Below are positions 1-7,488 of a stretch of DNA of 20,355 bases, one piece after another. The DNA is taken from the NCBI GenBank assembly GCA_964431545.1, contig CAYSLC010000089.1:1-20355 (forward strand), in the 5' to 3' direction. Positions within the stretch are counted from its first letter, which is position 1. Every line of letters starts with the position of its first letter. Source of the DNA: CAYSLC01 sp964431545. GTDB lineage: Bacteria; Desulfobacterota; Desulfobacteria; Desulfobacterales; JAABSP01. Below the pieces are notes generated by a model. It had not been told where the DNA came from. It was given only the letters and a program-made list of their open reading frames with translations, and made no database searches. The position numbers and the translations under genes were made by a program.

Positions 1-238
1 GGTTCTGGGTGTGTATCTTCTCCTTTTGGAGCTGGATCTCCTCCTGCTGGAGCGCCATGATCCGTTCGATGTCATGCTTCTCCGCGAGGTTCCGCTTCAG
101 TGTCCAGTAATCGTAGATCCCGTATCCCCAGAGGAATAAAAAGGCGGCGATGAGCAGAAATAGGAGGTCCTGAAAAAGGCTGTTCCGCTTGCTGGACCAC
201 GCGCCTTTCTCGATGAGTATCGAATCGTTTCGCATCAT
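1..238 (-). CDS. Partial membrane-anchored coiled-coil protein (N-terminal part)
   Basis: This reading frame is open from an ATG at 238-236 to the window edge, so only about the first 79 residues are visible and the 3' end is missing. The protein starts with two methionines (the second ATG is at 235-233) and a short polar segment. One strongly hydrophobic segment follows at about residues 25-42 (LLFLLIAAFLFLWGYGIY). After it comes a highly charged Glu/Lys/Gln-rich stretch (ERIMALQQEEIQLQKEK) with the pattern of a coiled coil. That architecture, a single N-terminal membrane anchor and a periplasmic coiled coil, is common in envelope proteins such as M23-type peptidases and cell-division or secretion accessories, but nothing visible identifies the family. 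A GGAG-like ribosome site lies just upstream on the minus strand. Codon use matches the neighbours, so it is probably a real gene of unknown function. Confidence 0.6.
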   Translation of the reverse strand, partial: MMRNDSILIEKGAWSSKRNSLFQDLLFLLIAAFLFLWGYGIYDYWTLKRNLAEKHDIERIMALQQEEIQLQKEKIHTQN

Positions 239-610
239 GCTCCGTTCCCGTCCATTAAAGTTGATCACCAATCCATAAAACCGATGAGCAGAAACCGACC
301 GACCCCTGGCTTCTACCAAAAATCCAGGGGGCTGTAAATAGGGGAAACCGTTACGGGGGCCAGGGGAAATCCACCGATTGCCGGGTAGGGAATTTCCCCA
401 TCCCCCCGATCTTCACCGAACGCCGGGGCCCCGCCCCCGCGGCGATCCGGCAAGGATAATGGCCGTGAAATATAGAAAATACGGCGTTGTTGAGGAACAA
501 ATACTGCCAATACCCCATGGTCCGTCGCCCCGTTGTGGGGTATTGTTTTGGGAGTGTGATTGTCGAGCGTTCCCACCAAACCCTAAAAAAAATCGTTAGG
601 AGGCGGAACC
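239..610. other. Divergent intergenic region
   Basis: This gap lies between the minus-strand partial gene and the plus-strand YtxH gene. I find no convincing coding frame in it. It holds several inverted repeats: GGGGAAAT/ATTTCCCC arms at 363-370 and 392-399, TTGTT/AACAA arms at 487-491 and 496-500, and a 10-bp perfect stem at 508-545 listed separately. An AT-rich stretch at about 452-480 could hold promoter elements, but no good -35/-10 pair is visible. Confidence 0.4.
508..549 (+). terminator. Hairpin with T run upstream of the YtxH gene
   Basis: The arms CAATACCCCA (508-517) and TGGGGTATTG (536-545) form a perfect 10-bp stem with an 18-nt loop, followed directly by TTTT. On the plus strand this resembles an intrinsic terminator or attenuator. 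It sits about 60 nt before the start of the YtxH gene. The T run is short and the loop is long, so termination efficiency is uncertain. Confidence 0.4.
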
Positions 611-949
611 ATGTTTTTTTCGAATCTCGTGGATCGTGCAAGAAAAGAGCGGCGGAAGGAGGCGGCCAAGCAGGTGGCCGTGGGGCTTTCCATCGGCGCC
701 GCGGCAGGCGCCGTCGCCGGACTCCTGCTGGCACCCAAGACGGGGCGGGAGACCCGAAAACTCCTGGCCGACCGGACCAGTGATACCATCGAACGGCTCA
801 AGGAGAACATCGAGGATGCCAGGGATCGGATCGAGGATGTTCGCCTTCAGGTGGTGGAATCCGCCAAAAAGGGGACCAAGACCGAGACCGATCTGGACGA
901 ACTCAAAGAGGCCCAGGCCGAAACGTTCGAAGCGGTGAAGGACAGATAA
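611..949 (+). CDS. YtxH domain-containing protein
   Basis: This is a small protein of 112 aa. It has a short basic N-terminus (RKERRKEAAK, about residues 11-20), then one Gly/Ala-rich membrane segment at about 23-41 with the spacing of a glycine zipper. The hallmark YtxH sequence LLAPKTGRETR follows at about 39-49. The C-terminal two thirds is charged and helical, likely a coiled coil. YtxH proteins are named after a Bacillus general-stress protein, and their molecular role is not known. The start is well supported by TTAGGAGG about 8 nt upstream of the ATG. The next gene, another single-pass coiled-coil membrane protein, starts within 5-20 nt of the stop, so the two are almost certainly cotranscribed and may act together at the inner membrane. 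Confidence 0.85.
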   Translation: MFFSNLVDRARKERRKEAAKQVAVGLSIGAAAGAVAGLLLAPKTGRETRKLLADRTSDTIERLKENIEDARDRIEDVRLQVVESAKKGTKTETDLDELKEAQAETFEAVKDR

Positions 950-969
950 GGGCGGTGGGTCCCGAGACC

Positions 970-1359
970 ATGAACATCACCATCTCCCTTTACGAACTCG
1001 GAGGGCTGATCCTCTTTCTTTTGGCCGTGGGCGTGGGAATCTACCTGGCGGTCACCCTGAAGAACCTCAACGGGCTGATCCGGCGGATCAACGGCCTGGT
1101 GGAGGAGAACAGCGAGGAGTTCACCGCCACCGTGGCCGCCCTTCCCGAGATCTCCCGAAACCTCTCCCAGGCCAGCAACGGTCTCCGGAAAAGCATGGAA
1201 CAGGCCGAATCGGCCGTGGAGACCATCGCGGGCAACGTCAACGAGACCGCCGTGGTGGTGGGACGAACCGCCGACCAGATCACCACATACGCCGTGGTCG
1301 CCGCGGAGGTGGTCAAGGCGGTGGCGGAGATCTTCTCCCGATCCAACGACCGCGGGTAG
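970..1359 (+). CDS. DUF948-like single-pass membrane coiled-coil protein
   Basis: This protein has one N-terminal transmembrane helix (ELGGLILFLLAVGVGIYLAV, about residues 9-28). A long helical region follows, with Asn, Leu, Ile and Val at heptad-like spacing (for example NLNGLIRRINGLVEENSEEF) and few prolines. That organisation and the helix pattern (NLSQASNGLRKSMEQAESAVETI) match DUF948-type proteins, which often sit beside YtxH genes, as here. I chose the ATG at 970. A GTG at 955 is also in frame and would add five residues, but it leaves almost no room for a ribosome site after the upstream stop codon at 947-949. Function is unknown; the pair probably contributes to envelope structure or stress response. 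The length is 129 aa from 970, or 134 aa from 955. Confidence 0.75.
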   Translation: MNITISLYELGGLILFLLAVGVGIYLAVTLKNLNGLIRRINGLVEENSEEFTATVAALPEISRNLSQASNGLRKSMEQAESAVETIAGNVNETAVVVGRTADQITTYAVVAAEVVKAVAEIFSRSNDRG

Positions 1360-1831
1360 ACCGGCGGCCGCTCCGGGATCCCGTCCCCTGATGATCCGGC
1401 CCGGCGGACCCGCCGCCGCTGGGACGGGATCGATCCGGCCCGGCGGCAACGGCGTCCCGCCCTTTCCATGCGCGTCTCTCATTTCCAAAGACAAGAGGAG
1501 AACCGACCGGGAAACGCCCGTTATCCGGTGGATGAGGCCGCCGGTTTCCAAGCGGTCTCCCTCTGGCCGGCGCCCTACTGGTTTTGGACCCTTTTCCGGC
1601 CCGACGAGAAACGGCCGACACCGGCCCCCACGCCCTCCGCCCCATTCCAGATGAAAAAGCCTTGAAGAAATGGAGAAAGCGACTATTTTACGTATCGTGG
1701 AGCCGGCCGGGCATCGCCCGGAGGACGCTCCTCCGGAAGCTCAAAACAGCCGGCGCCGACGGCGGGCCGGCCCATCCATACCGGGAAGCATCCGATGGCA
1801 TCCCGAACGGACCGATGGAAGGAGGAACACC
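1360..1831. other. Intergenic stretch before the thioredoxin gene
   Basis: This stretch of about 470 bases has no recognisable gene. A 15-nt direct repeat, GATCCGGCCCGGCGG, occurs at 1393-1407 and again at 1432-1446. A short open frame at 1468-1665 (65 codons, starting MRVSHFQRQEENRP and containing PYWFWTLFRP) has codon use not unlike real genes here, but it lacks a ribosome site and a recognisable family, so I do not call it. The frame of the downstream thioredoxin stays open back to 1670, but that extension is low-complexity Arg/Pro and is not convincing as protein. Confidence 0.35.
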
Positions 1832-2290
1832 ATGAACGCCGCCGCTCCCTATCTCATGCGGTGCGCCGCCTGCGGCGCCAAGAATCGGATCCCCCGGGAA
1901 CGGGCCGGAGGGACCGCCAAATGCGGCAAGTGCAAGGAGCGCCTCGATACCCGGGAACTCCTGGCCGCCACCCCCGTGACCGTCTCGGACCGGGATTTCG
2001 AAGAGAAGGTCCTCCGGTCCCCGCTGCCGGTCCTCCTCGACTGCTGGGCCCCCTGGTGCGGCCCCTGCCAGACGGTGGCGCCGGTGATGACCCAGTTGGC
2101 GGCCGAATGGAAGGGGCGGGCCAGGGTGGGCAAGCTCAATGTCGATCAGAATCCCATGGTGTCCTCCCGGTTCCAGGTGATGAGCGTGCCCACCCTGCTG
2201 ATCTTCGATGGAGGCCGGCTCAGGGAGACCATCCAGGGAGCGGCCCCCAAGGCGGCGATCCTCCAGCGGATGGCCCCGTACATCGGTTGA
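1832..2290 (+). CDS. trxC: Thioredoxin 2-like protein with N-terminal zinc finger
   Basis: This is a cytoplasmic dithiol-disulfide oxidoreductase of 152 aa, the usual size for thioredoxin 2. Residues 11-34 carry two CxxC pairs (C11, C14, C31, C34) in the TrxC-type zinc ribbon, including the family's NRIPRER segment. The thioredoxin fold follows, with active site WCGPC (C76 and C79) and the cis-proline motif MSVPTLL (P119). The residue before the conserved WAPW segment is Cys71, where most thioredoxins have Phe (DCWAPWC instead of DFWAPWC), which adds a third cysteine near the active site. The start at 1832 is supported by GGAGGA about 5 nt upstream. In-frame upstream codons back to 1670 look non-coding. 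The zinc-finger form is typically linked to oxidative stress. The next gene begins 19 nt after the stop and may be cotranscribed. Confidence 0.92.
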   Translation: MNAAAPYLMRCAACGAKNRIPRERAGGTAKCGKCKERLDTRELLAATPVTVSDRDFEEKVLRSPLPVLLDCWAPWCGPCQTVAPVMTQLAAEWKGRARVGKLNVDQNPMVSSRFQVMSVPTLLIFDGGRLRETIQGAAPKAAILQRMAPYIG

Positions 2291-2309
2291 GGACGAAGGC
2301 GCGCCCCAC

Positions 2310-3221
2310 ATGAACCCGACCGACCCGCGCGCCCGCCTGGCCGAACGGATCGCAGCCCTCCTGGCGGAGGGCATCCGCCTCGACCCGACGGTGCTCCACT
2401 ATATCGACTCCACTTTCTGTGAACCGACGCCGGAGACGGTGGCAGACCTTCTGGCCGGGGGACCGGACGGCGACGCCGGCCCTCTGATCGAGCTGATCTT
2501 CTTTCCGGACGAGGCCTTTCAGGCCCGATTGGAGCCGTTGCTGGAGGCGGAACGCTTCATCCCCGCGGACGAGGGGCCGGTCCTGGAAGCGCTCCGTCAC
2601 CTGCGCCCCGAGACCCGGCTCCACTTCCCGGACGGCCGGGAAACGGTACCGGTCCGCATGGATCCCGAGACGGCCGGCGGCTTCGTGGCCCGGCTCCGGA
2701 TCGGCAGGAACCCGGCGCCGATCCTGGCGGAAGCCGTCTCCGCCCATGCGGACGAGGATACCACCACGCGGCTCAAGGTGCGGCTCCGAAACTGCCGGTT
2801 CCCGTGGACCGGGGACCGCGTGGACCTGATGGTCCGCCTGTCGGAGCGGCTCGGGGAACCGGGGAATCTTCCTTTGCGGCTGTTCGACTTCGCCCTCTCC
2901 CTACTCCACGAGCTGCCGGCCGATGCCGACCTCTGGAAGGCGGCGGAAGCCAAAAAGGCGCACCTTTTCTCGGTCCTCCGGCAGTCGGAAAAGGCGGAGG
3001 AGCAGAGGCGAAAACACACGGTGGAGGCATTGATCCTGCGGGGGGTACGGTTGCCGGTCATCGACCACCGGGAGATCACCGAGAAGATCGCCCTCCTCGA
3101 CGACCTCTGCGCGACCGTCTTCGGCCGGGTGCCGGCGGCGGCCCCGGGGGGCGCCGAGGTGGATCTGGGCGAATTCCGGGGCGGCGAGGACATGGGACGG
3201 ATCATCCGGCTCCTGTCCTAG
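2310..3221 (+). CDS. Conserved-looking protein of unknown function
   Basis: I do not recognise a family for this 303-aa protein. It is soluble, acidic in its first half and apparently mostly helical, with no signal peptide or membrane segment. It opens with a helical region ending in LLAEGIRLDPTVLHYIDSTF. The middle holds an acidic segment with ELIFFPDEAFQ. A long charged stretch comes late (AEAKKAHLFSVLRQ through EEQRRKHTVEAL). Third-position GC bias is strong and continuous over the frame, which supports real coding. I chose the ATG at 2310 over earlier in-frame codons because those lie inside the thioredoxin gene, and GGACGAAGG lies about 10 nt upstream. The 19-nt gap to the thioredoxin gene suggests a shared transcript, so a redox-linked role is possible, but nothing in the sequence shows it. 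Confidence 0.75.
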   Translation: MNPTDPRARLAERIAALLAEGIRLDPTVLHYIDSTFCEPTPETVADLLAGGPDGDAGPLIELIFFPDEAFQARLEPLLEAERFIPADEGPVLEALRHLRPETRLHFPDGRETVPVRMDPETAGGFVARLRIGRNPAPILAEAVSAHADEDTTTRLKVRLRNCRFPWTGDRVDLMVRLSERLGEPGNLPLRLFDFALSLLHELPADADLWKAAEAKKAHLFSVLRQSEKAEEQRRKHTVEALILRGVRLPVIDHREITEKIALLDDLCATVFGRVPAAAPGGAEVDLGEFRGGEDMGRIIRLLS

Positions 3222-3395
3222 GGATCAACCGGCGGTTCTCCCGGTCGAATCCGTTTCCGCCGCTATTGACTTCTTTTTTCAAACTGTGGAATAAGGAGGA
3301 AATCGAGGATCGATATGGAAAATCTTCGATAACTTACCCGGTTATCGATCCGGAGCCCCCTCCAAAAGGGCACCATCTGTTCGGGAGAACCGACC

Positions 3396-4796
3396 ATGTC
3401 CCTGTTTCGCCGTGGAAAGGAACTGAAACAACGGCTGTCCAAGGCCGGGAAGAAAGAGGCCCCGACCCGAAGCTCCTCCGAGGGTGGCGACGGCAACCAC
3501 AATCCGCTGGTCTACCTCAAGGACCTGTGCCTCGATCAGTGCAAGACCCGTCGGCTGGACGACGGAACCGAACTCAAAGGCCGGTTCAAGGACGGCCGGC
3601 TCAACGGCCAGGGCACCATGACCTTCCCGAGCGGAAAGGTCTACAAAGGGGGGTTCAAGGAGGGGAGGTTCCACGGGCAGGGGACCCTGGTCTACCCCAG
3701 CGGCACCAAGTATGTGGGCCGGTTCAAGGAGAACCGCCGCCACGGACAGGGGGTGATGTGCTTCTCCAACGGATTCCGGTACGTGGGTCAGTTCCGGGAC
3801 AACAGGTCGAACGGATACGGGAAGCTCACCTTTCCCGACGGTACCTGGTACGAGGGCCAGTTCCGGGACGGCCGGTTCCACGGGCAGGGGGTGATGCGGT
3901 TCGCCAACGGGGCCCGCTACGAGGGCCGGTTCCACCGGGACCGGCGCCACGGCCACGGATCGATGACCTTCCCCAACGGGTTCCGGTACACCGGCCAGTT
4001 CCACGAGAACCGCTCCCACGGCCACGGAACCCTGACCTTTCCCGACGGGACCACTTACGACGGCGGATTCAAAGAGGACAAGTGCGACGGCCACGGCATC
4101 ATCACCTACACCGACGGCACCCGGTACGAGGGGCAGTTCGTCAATGACCGCTACAACGGCCAGGGGCGTCTCACCTTTCCGGACGGCACCGTCTATGAAG
4201 GGGGGTTCCGAAACGACCGGTACCACGGCTACGGGGTCCTCACCCGGCCGGACGGCCGCCGGGAGAGCGGCCGATTCGTTGATGGGAGGATCGAGGGAAC
4301 CGATGCGCCACAATCCGTGCCGGCGCCGGCCCGGGCCGTGGGCGACATCAAGGACGGCCGGATCGCCCCTCCCCCGCCCCATGGGGCCGAAAAACGATGG
4401 TTCTCGGGCGCCGAAGGGCGGCGGGATCTCCGTGGACGGCCGGCCGAACCCGAGAGACACACCGGCGCCGGCCGGCATCGGGCCGCCGACGGCCACTACG
4501 TGGCGTCCAAAGGGGAGATTTTGGTGGACAACTGGCTGTACATGTTCGGCATCGTCCACGTCTACCATAAGCGGCTCGCTGTGGAGGAGCCCGCCTTCGC
4601 CACCTTCTACCTGCCCAAGGGCAACGTCCACCTGGAGTGCTGGAGTGACGGGGCCGACGCCAACCAGATCCAGGAGAAGATCGACGTCTACCACCGAAAC
4701 GGCCTCGATTTCATCGGCCTCAGCGATGACGATATCCACCACCTGGACGAAGTGCTGCCCGGAAAGCTTCTCCCCTTCGGCATCCGGGTCCATTAG
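3396..4796 (+). CDS. MORN-repeat protein with C-terminal degenerate nuclease-like domain
   Basis: This 466-aa protein has three parts. Residues 1-56 are a basic, polar head with no signal peptide, so it is probably cytoplasmic. Residues 57-286 hold ten consecutive 23-residue MORN units of the form GxxYxGxFxxxRxxGxGxxxFPx, followed by a decayed eleventh at 287-306. After a Pro/Arg-rich linker, residues about 365-466 form a separate domain beginning DGHYVASKGEILVDNWLY and ending LLPFGIRVH. This domain resembles a PD-(D/E)XK-type domain whose core in relatives, as I recall it, reads DFYxPxxxxYIEYW. Here the Asp position is Thr403 (ATFYLP) and the Glu is kept (Glu414 in LECW), so nuclease activity is doubtful. 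MORN arrays bind lipids or act as scaffolds in eukaryotes; in bacteria their role is mostly unknown. GGGAGA about 8 nt upstream supports the start. Confidence 0.85.
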   Translation: MSLFRRGKELKQRLSKAGKKEAPTRSSSEGGDGNHNPLVYLKDLCLDQCKTRRLDDGTELKGRFKDGRLNGQGTMTFPSGKVYKGGFKEGRFHGQGTLVYPSGTKYVGRFKENRRHGQGVMCFSNGFRYVGQFRDNRSNGYGKLTFPDGTWYEGQFRDGRFHGQGVMRFANGARYEGRFHRDRRHGHGSMTFPNGFRYTGQFHENRSHGHGTLTFPDGTTYDGGFKEDKCDGHGIITYTDGTRYEGQFVNDRYNGQGRLTFPDGTVYEGGFRNDRYHGYGVLTRPDGRRESGRFVDGRIEGTDAPQSVPAPARAVGDIKDGRIAPPPPHGAEKRWFSGAEGRRDLRGRPAEPERHTGAGRHRAADGHYVASKGEILVDNWLYMFGIVHVYHKRLAVEEPAFATFYLPKGNVHLECWSDGADANQIQEKIDVYHRNGLDFIGLSDDDIHHLDEVLPGKLLPFGIRVH

Positions 4797-4964
4797 ACCG
4801 CCCGATCTCCGCTGCGGGGCGGGCCGATCCCTCCGCTTACCCCGACCCCCTCCTCCGAACGGTTCTTTACCCTTCCATAAGGCGGAGCCGTCGGTTCCGA
4901 AACCGCCACCCGAAACACCGGCCACCCCCGGAAAAACCGTTATACCAAAGGAGCGCATACGACC

Positions 4965-5753
4965 ATGGAATCCCCCCTGATGTGGATGAGACGCATCCTT
5001 GTTCTGTCCGCCGCCGTAGCCATTCTGGCGCTCTCCGGCCCGGCTTGGGCCCAGGAGACGGCCGGCGGAAACGGCCCAACAAAAACAGCGGAGACCGAAA
5101 CGGCGTCCGCCCCGTCCGAAACGCCGGATCCGGGAGAGAATGCGCCCTCCCCGGCGGACGCGGACCTCCCCCTGGACGAGATCCTGGACCGGGTGGAGAA
5201 ACGGTACAAGGGGACCGGATTCACGGCTCAGTTCGACCAGATCTCCACCATCGCCGCCATGGATATCACCGACCGGGCCTTCGGGTCCCTCTGGGTAGCG
5301 CCCCCCGGAAAGATGCGCTGGGAGTACGAGGCCCCGGACAAGCAGGTGATCATCACCGACGGCGAGACCCTCTGGGTCTACCGGCCCCAGGACAACCAGG
5401 TGATGACGGGGGAGGCCCCCGCCTACCTGGGCAAGGGCAAGGGGGCGGCGTTTCTCTCGGACATCCGCCGGATCCGGGAGGACTTCCGGGTGACCAAGGA
5501 GGAGACCGAGGACCCCGATTACTTCCTGCTGAAGCTGGTCCCCAAGGACAAAGCATTCGACATCACCGCCATTTACCTCTATATTTCCCGGTACACCTTC
5601 GATGTGGTCAAGGTGGTAACCTACAACACCTACGACGATGAGACCCTCATCGTCCTGGGCAACTATCGATTCGACCAGCAACCCGACGAGGCGCTGTTCA
5701 CCTTCGAGGCCCCCGAGGGGGTGGACGTGCTGAAGCTGGATCAGGAGGAATAG
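4965..5753 (+). CDS. lolA: Outer-membrane lipoprotein carrier protein LolA
   Basis: This is the periplasmic chaperone that ferries lipoproteins from the LolCDE exporter to the outer membrane. The N-terminus is a clear signal peptide: a basic MWMRR region, a hydrophobic core, then AWA before a likely cleavage between Ala29 and Gln30. A low-complexity Thr/Glu/Pro segment follows to about residue 60. The LolA fold then shows typical landmarks: TAQFDQ, GSLWVAPPGKMRWEYEAP, ITDGETLWVYRP and, near the end, NYRFDQQPDEALFTFEAPEGVDVL. The length (262 aa) is slightly above the usual size because of the extra acidic linker after the signal peptide. AAAGGAG lies 11 nt before the ATG at 4965; ATGs at 4980 and 4986 would give a shorter and equally usable signal peptide. 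nadA follows 46 nt later on the same strand. Confidence 0.93.
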   Translation: MESPLMWMRRILVLSAAVAILALSGPAWAQETAGGNGPTKTAETETASAPSETPDPGENAPSPADADLPLDEILDRVEKRYKGTGFTAQFDQISTIAAMDITDRAFGSLWVAPPGKMRWEYEAPDKQVIITDGETLWVYRPQDNQVMTGEAPAYLGKGKGAAFLSDIRRIREDFRVTKEETEDPDYFLLKLVPKDKAFDITAIYLYISRYTFDVVKVVTYNTYDDETLIVLGNYRFDQQPDEALFTFEAPEGVDVLKLDQEE

Positions 5754-5799
5754 CCGGAGCCTCCGTCACTCTTGGCCTTCCTCCAGGGAGTCAAAGCCG

Positions 5800-6696
5800 A
5801 TGAAGGAGAACGTCAGAGCCCTGTTGCAGGAGAAAAACGGCATCCTGCTGGCGCACAACTACCAACCCCCGGAGATCCAGGAGGCGGCCGACCTCTGCGG
5901 AGACTCCCTGGAGCTGAGCATCCGGGCGGCCGAGACCGACGCGGAAGTCATCGTCTTCTGCGGCGTCCACTTCATGGCGGAGACCGCCGCCATCCTCAGC
6001 CCGGAAAAAAGGGTGCTGCTGCCCAGACCGGAGGCGGGGTGTCCCATGGCGGACATGGTCACCCCGGGCGCCCTCCGGGCCAGGCTGGCGGAACTCGGCC
6101 CCCTGCCAGTGGTCACCTACGTCAACTCCTCGGCGGCGGTCAAGGCCCTGTCCACCATCTGCTGCACCTCGGCCAACGCGGCGGCGGTGGTCAACAGCCT
6201 GGAGGCGCCGGCCGTGCTCATGGCGCCGGACCGGAACCTGGCCCGGAACACCGCCCGCCACACCGACAAGGAGATCCATCTGTGGGAGGGGTACTGCCCG
6301 TTTCACGATCTCCTCACCCCCGGGGAGGTTGAACAGGCGCGGAAGAACCATCCGGGGGCCCTCTTTTTGGCCCATCCGGAGTGCCGGCCCGAGGTGGTGG
6401 AGATGGCCGACGCCGCCCTGAGCACGTCGGGGATGATCCGGTACGCCGGAGCGTCGGAGAAGGACAGCTTCATCGTGGGCACGGAGGTGGGAATCCTCCA
6501 TCCGCTCAAAAAGGCCCATCCCGACAAGAATTTCTATCCGGCCTCGGAGCGCATGGTCTGCGCGGACATGAAACGGATCACGCTCGCCGATGTTGCGGCG
6601 AGTCTTTCGGGGATGGCGGGGGAGGTCCGGGTCCCCGAGGAGGTCCGGCGGCCGGCCCTGGCGGCGGTCCGGCGGATGATCGACCTGGCCCTCTGA
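5800..6696 (+). CDS. nadA: Quinolinate synthase NadA
   Basis: NadA condenses iminoaspartate with dihydroxyacetone phosphate to make quinolinate, the NAD precursor, using a [4Fe-4S] cluster. At 298 aa it is the short form typical of thermophiles and many anaerobes. The three cluster cysteines are in place: Cys81 (EAGCPMAD), Cys166 (EGYCPFHD) and Cys254 (RMVCADMKR), at spacings matching the Thermotoga enzyme. Other family landmarks are LAHNYQPPEIQE, GVHFMAETA, YVNSSAAVKA, CTSANA and the H-P-E-C segment AHPECRPEV. The cluster is oxygen-sensitive, which fits an anaerobic host. No nadB or nadC is visible in the window. A weak GGGAG site precedes the ATG. The gene runs convergently toward yebC with a 40-nt gap. 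Confidence 0.97.
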   Translation: MKENVRALLQEKNGILLAHNYQPPEIQEAADLCGDSLELSIRAAETDAEVIVFCGVHFMAETAAILSPEKRVLLPRPEAGCPMADMVTPGALRARLAELGPLPVVTYVNSSAAVKALSTICCTSANAAAVVNSLEAPAVLMAPDRNLARNTARHTDKEIHLWEGYCPFHDLLTPGEVEQARKNHPGALFLAHPECRPEVVEMADAALSTSGMIRYAGASEKDSFIVGTEVGILHPLKKAHPDKNFYPASERMVCADMKRITLADVAASLSGMAGEVRVPEEVRRPALAAVRRMIDLAL

Positions 6697-6736
6697 GCCG
6701 GGGACCCGGAAAACGGCTTCGGCGACACCTCCTGAT

Positions 6737-7483
6737 TCAGGCGGGCTGGTCGACGTACTCCTCCGGGATGTCGGCGTTGGTGTAGACCTTCTGGACGTCT
6801 TCGCAGTCGTCCAGCGCCTCCATGAGGCGGAGCATCTGTTCAGCCTCCTTGCCCTCCAGATTGGCGGTGGTCTGGGGGAGCATGGTGATCTCCGCCTCCA
6901 GGGTCTCGATTCCCGCCTCGTCCACGGCGGACTTCACCCCCTCGAAATCCCCCACGTCGGTGATCACCTCCCAGTTCTCCCCGTCCTCCCGCACGTCCTC
7001 GGCGCCGGCCTCCAGGGCGATCTCCATGAGGGCCTCCTCGTCGGCGGCCGACTTCTCCACGGCGATGTACCCCTTCTTGTCGAACATCCAGGCCACACAG
7101 CCGTTTTCGCCCATGTTGCCGCCGTGCTTGTTGAAGATGTGACGGATGTCGGCCACGGCCCGGTTCTTGTTGTCGGTGAGCGACTCCACGAAAACGGCGG
7201 CGCCGCCGGGGCCGTACCCCTCGTAGGTCGACTCCTCGTAGCTGACCCCCTCCAGCTCGCCGGTCCCCTTCTTGATGGCCCGCTCGATGTTGTCCTTGGG
7301 CATGTTCTCGGCCTTGGCCGCGGCCACGGCGGTCCGCAGCCGGGGATTGGCGTCTGGATCACCGCCCCCCATCCGGGCCGCCACCGTGATCTCCTTGATC
7401 AGTTTCGTGAAGACCTTTCCGCGCTTGGCGTCGGCCGCGCCTTTTTTGTGTCGAATGGTCGACCATTTGCTGTGTCCGGACAT
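6737..7483 (-). CDS. yebC: YebC/PmpR/TACO1 family protein
   Basis: This 248-aa protein begins with the family signature MSGHSKWSTIRHKKGAADAKRG and continues with FTKLIKEITVAARMGGGDPDANPRLR and the KKGTGELEGVSYEE segment. YebC-family proteins were long annotated as transcriptional regulators. Work on bacterial YebC and mitochondrial TACO1 shows that many act in translation, relieving ribosome stalling at proline-rich stretches. The start at 7483 is fixed by the universal N-terminal motif and by AGGAGGAATAACGTCT upstream. A much longer upstream in-frame extension exists but is the shadow of rlmE. It starts 5 nt after the rlmE stop, so the two genes are cotranscribed with radA upstream. Confidence 0.97.
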   Translation of the reverse strand: MSGHSKWSTIRHKKGAADAKRGKVFTKLIKEITVAARMGGGDPDANPRLRTAVAAAKAENMPKDNIERAIKKGTGELEGVSYEESTYEGYGPGGAAVFVESLTDNKNRAVADIRHIFNKHGGNMGENGCVAWMFDKKGYIAVEKSAADEEALMEIALEAGAEDVREDGENWEVITDVGDFEGVKSAVDEAGIETLEAEITMLPQTTANLEGKEAEQMLRLMEALDDCEDVQKVYTNADIPEEYVDQPA

Positions 7484-7488
7484 AGACG

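Noticed and set aside
3266..3294. Promoter before the MORN gene starting at TTGACT
   Set aside because: The hexamer at 17-bp spacing is GAATAA, a poor -10 match; the shine-dalgarno-like AAGGAGG just after leads only to a five-codon frame.
3597..4256. Possible CRISPR or satellite array (69-bp periodic DNA)
   Set aside because: The periodicity comes from ten in-frame 23-residue MORN units; there are no conserved direct repeats with unique spacers.
3342..5681. Long minus-strand open frame (779 codons) across the MORN and lolA genes
   Set aside because: It is antisense to two well-supported genes and is a by-product of high GC and the regular codon pattern of the MORN repeats; its translation shows no family.
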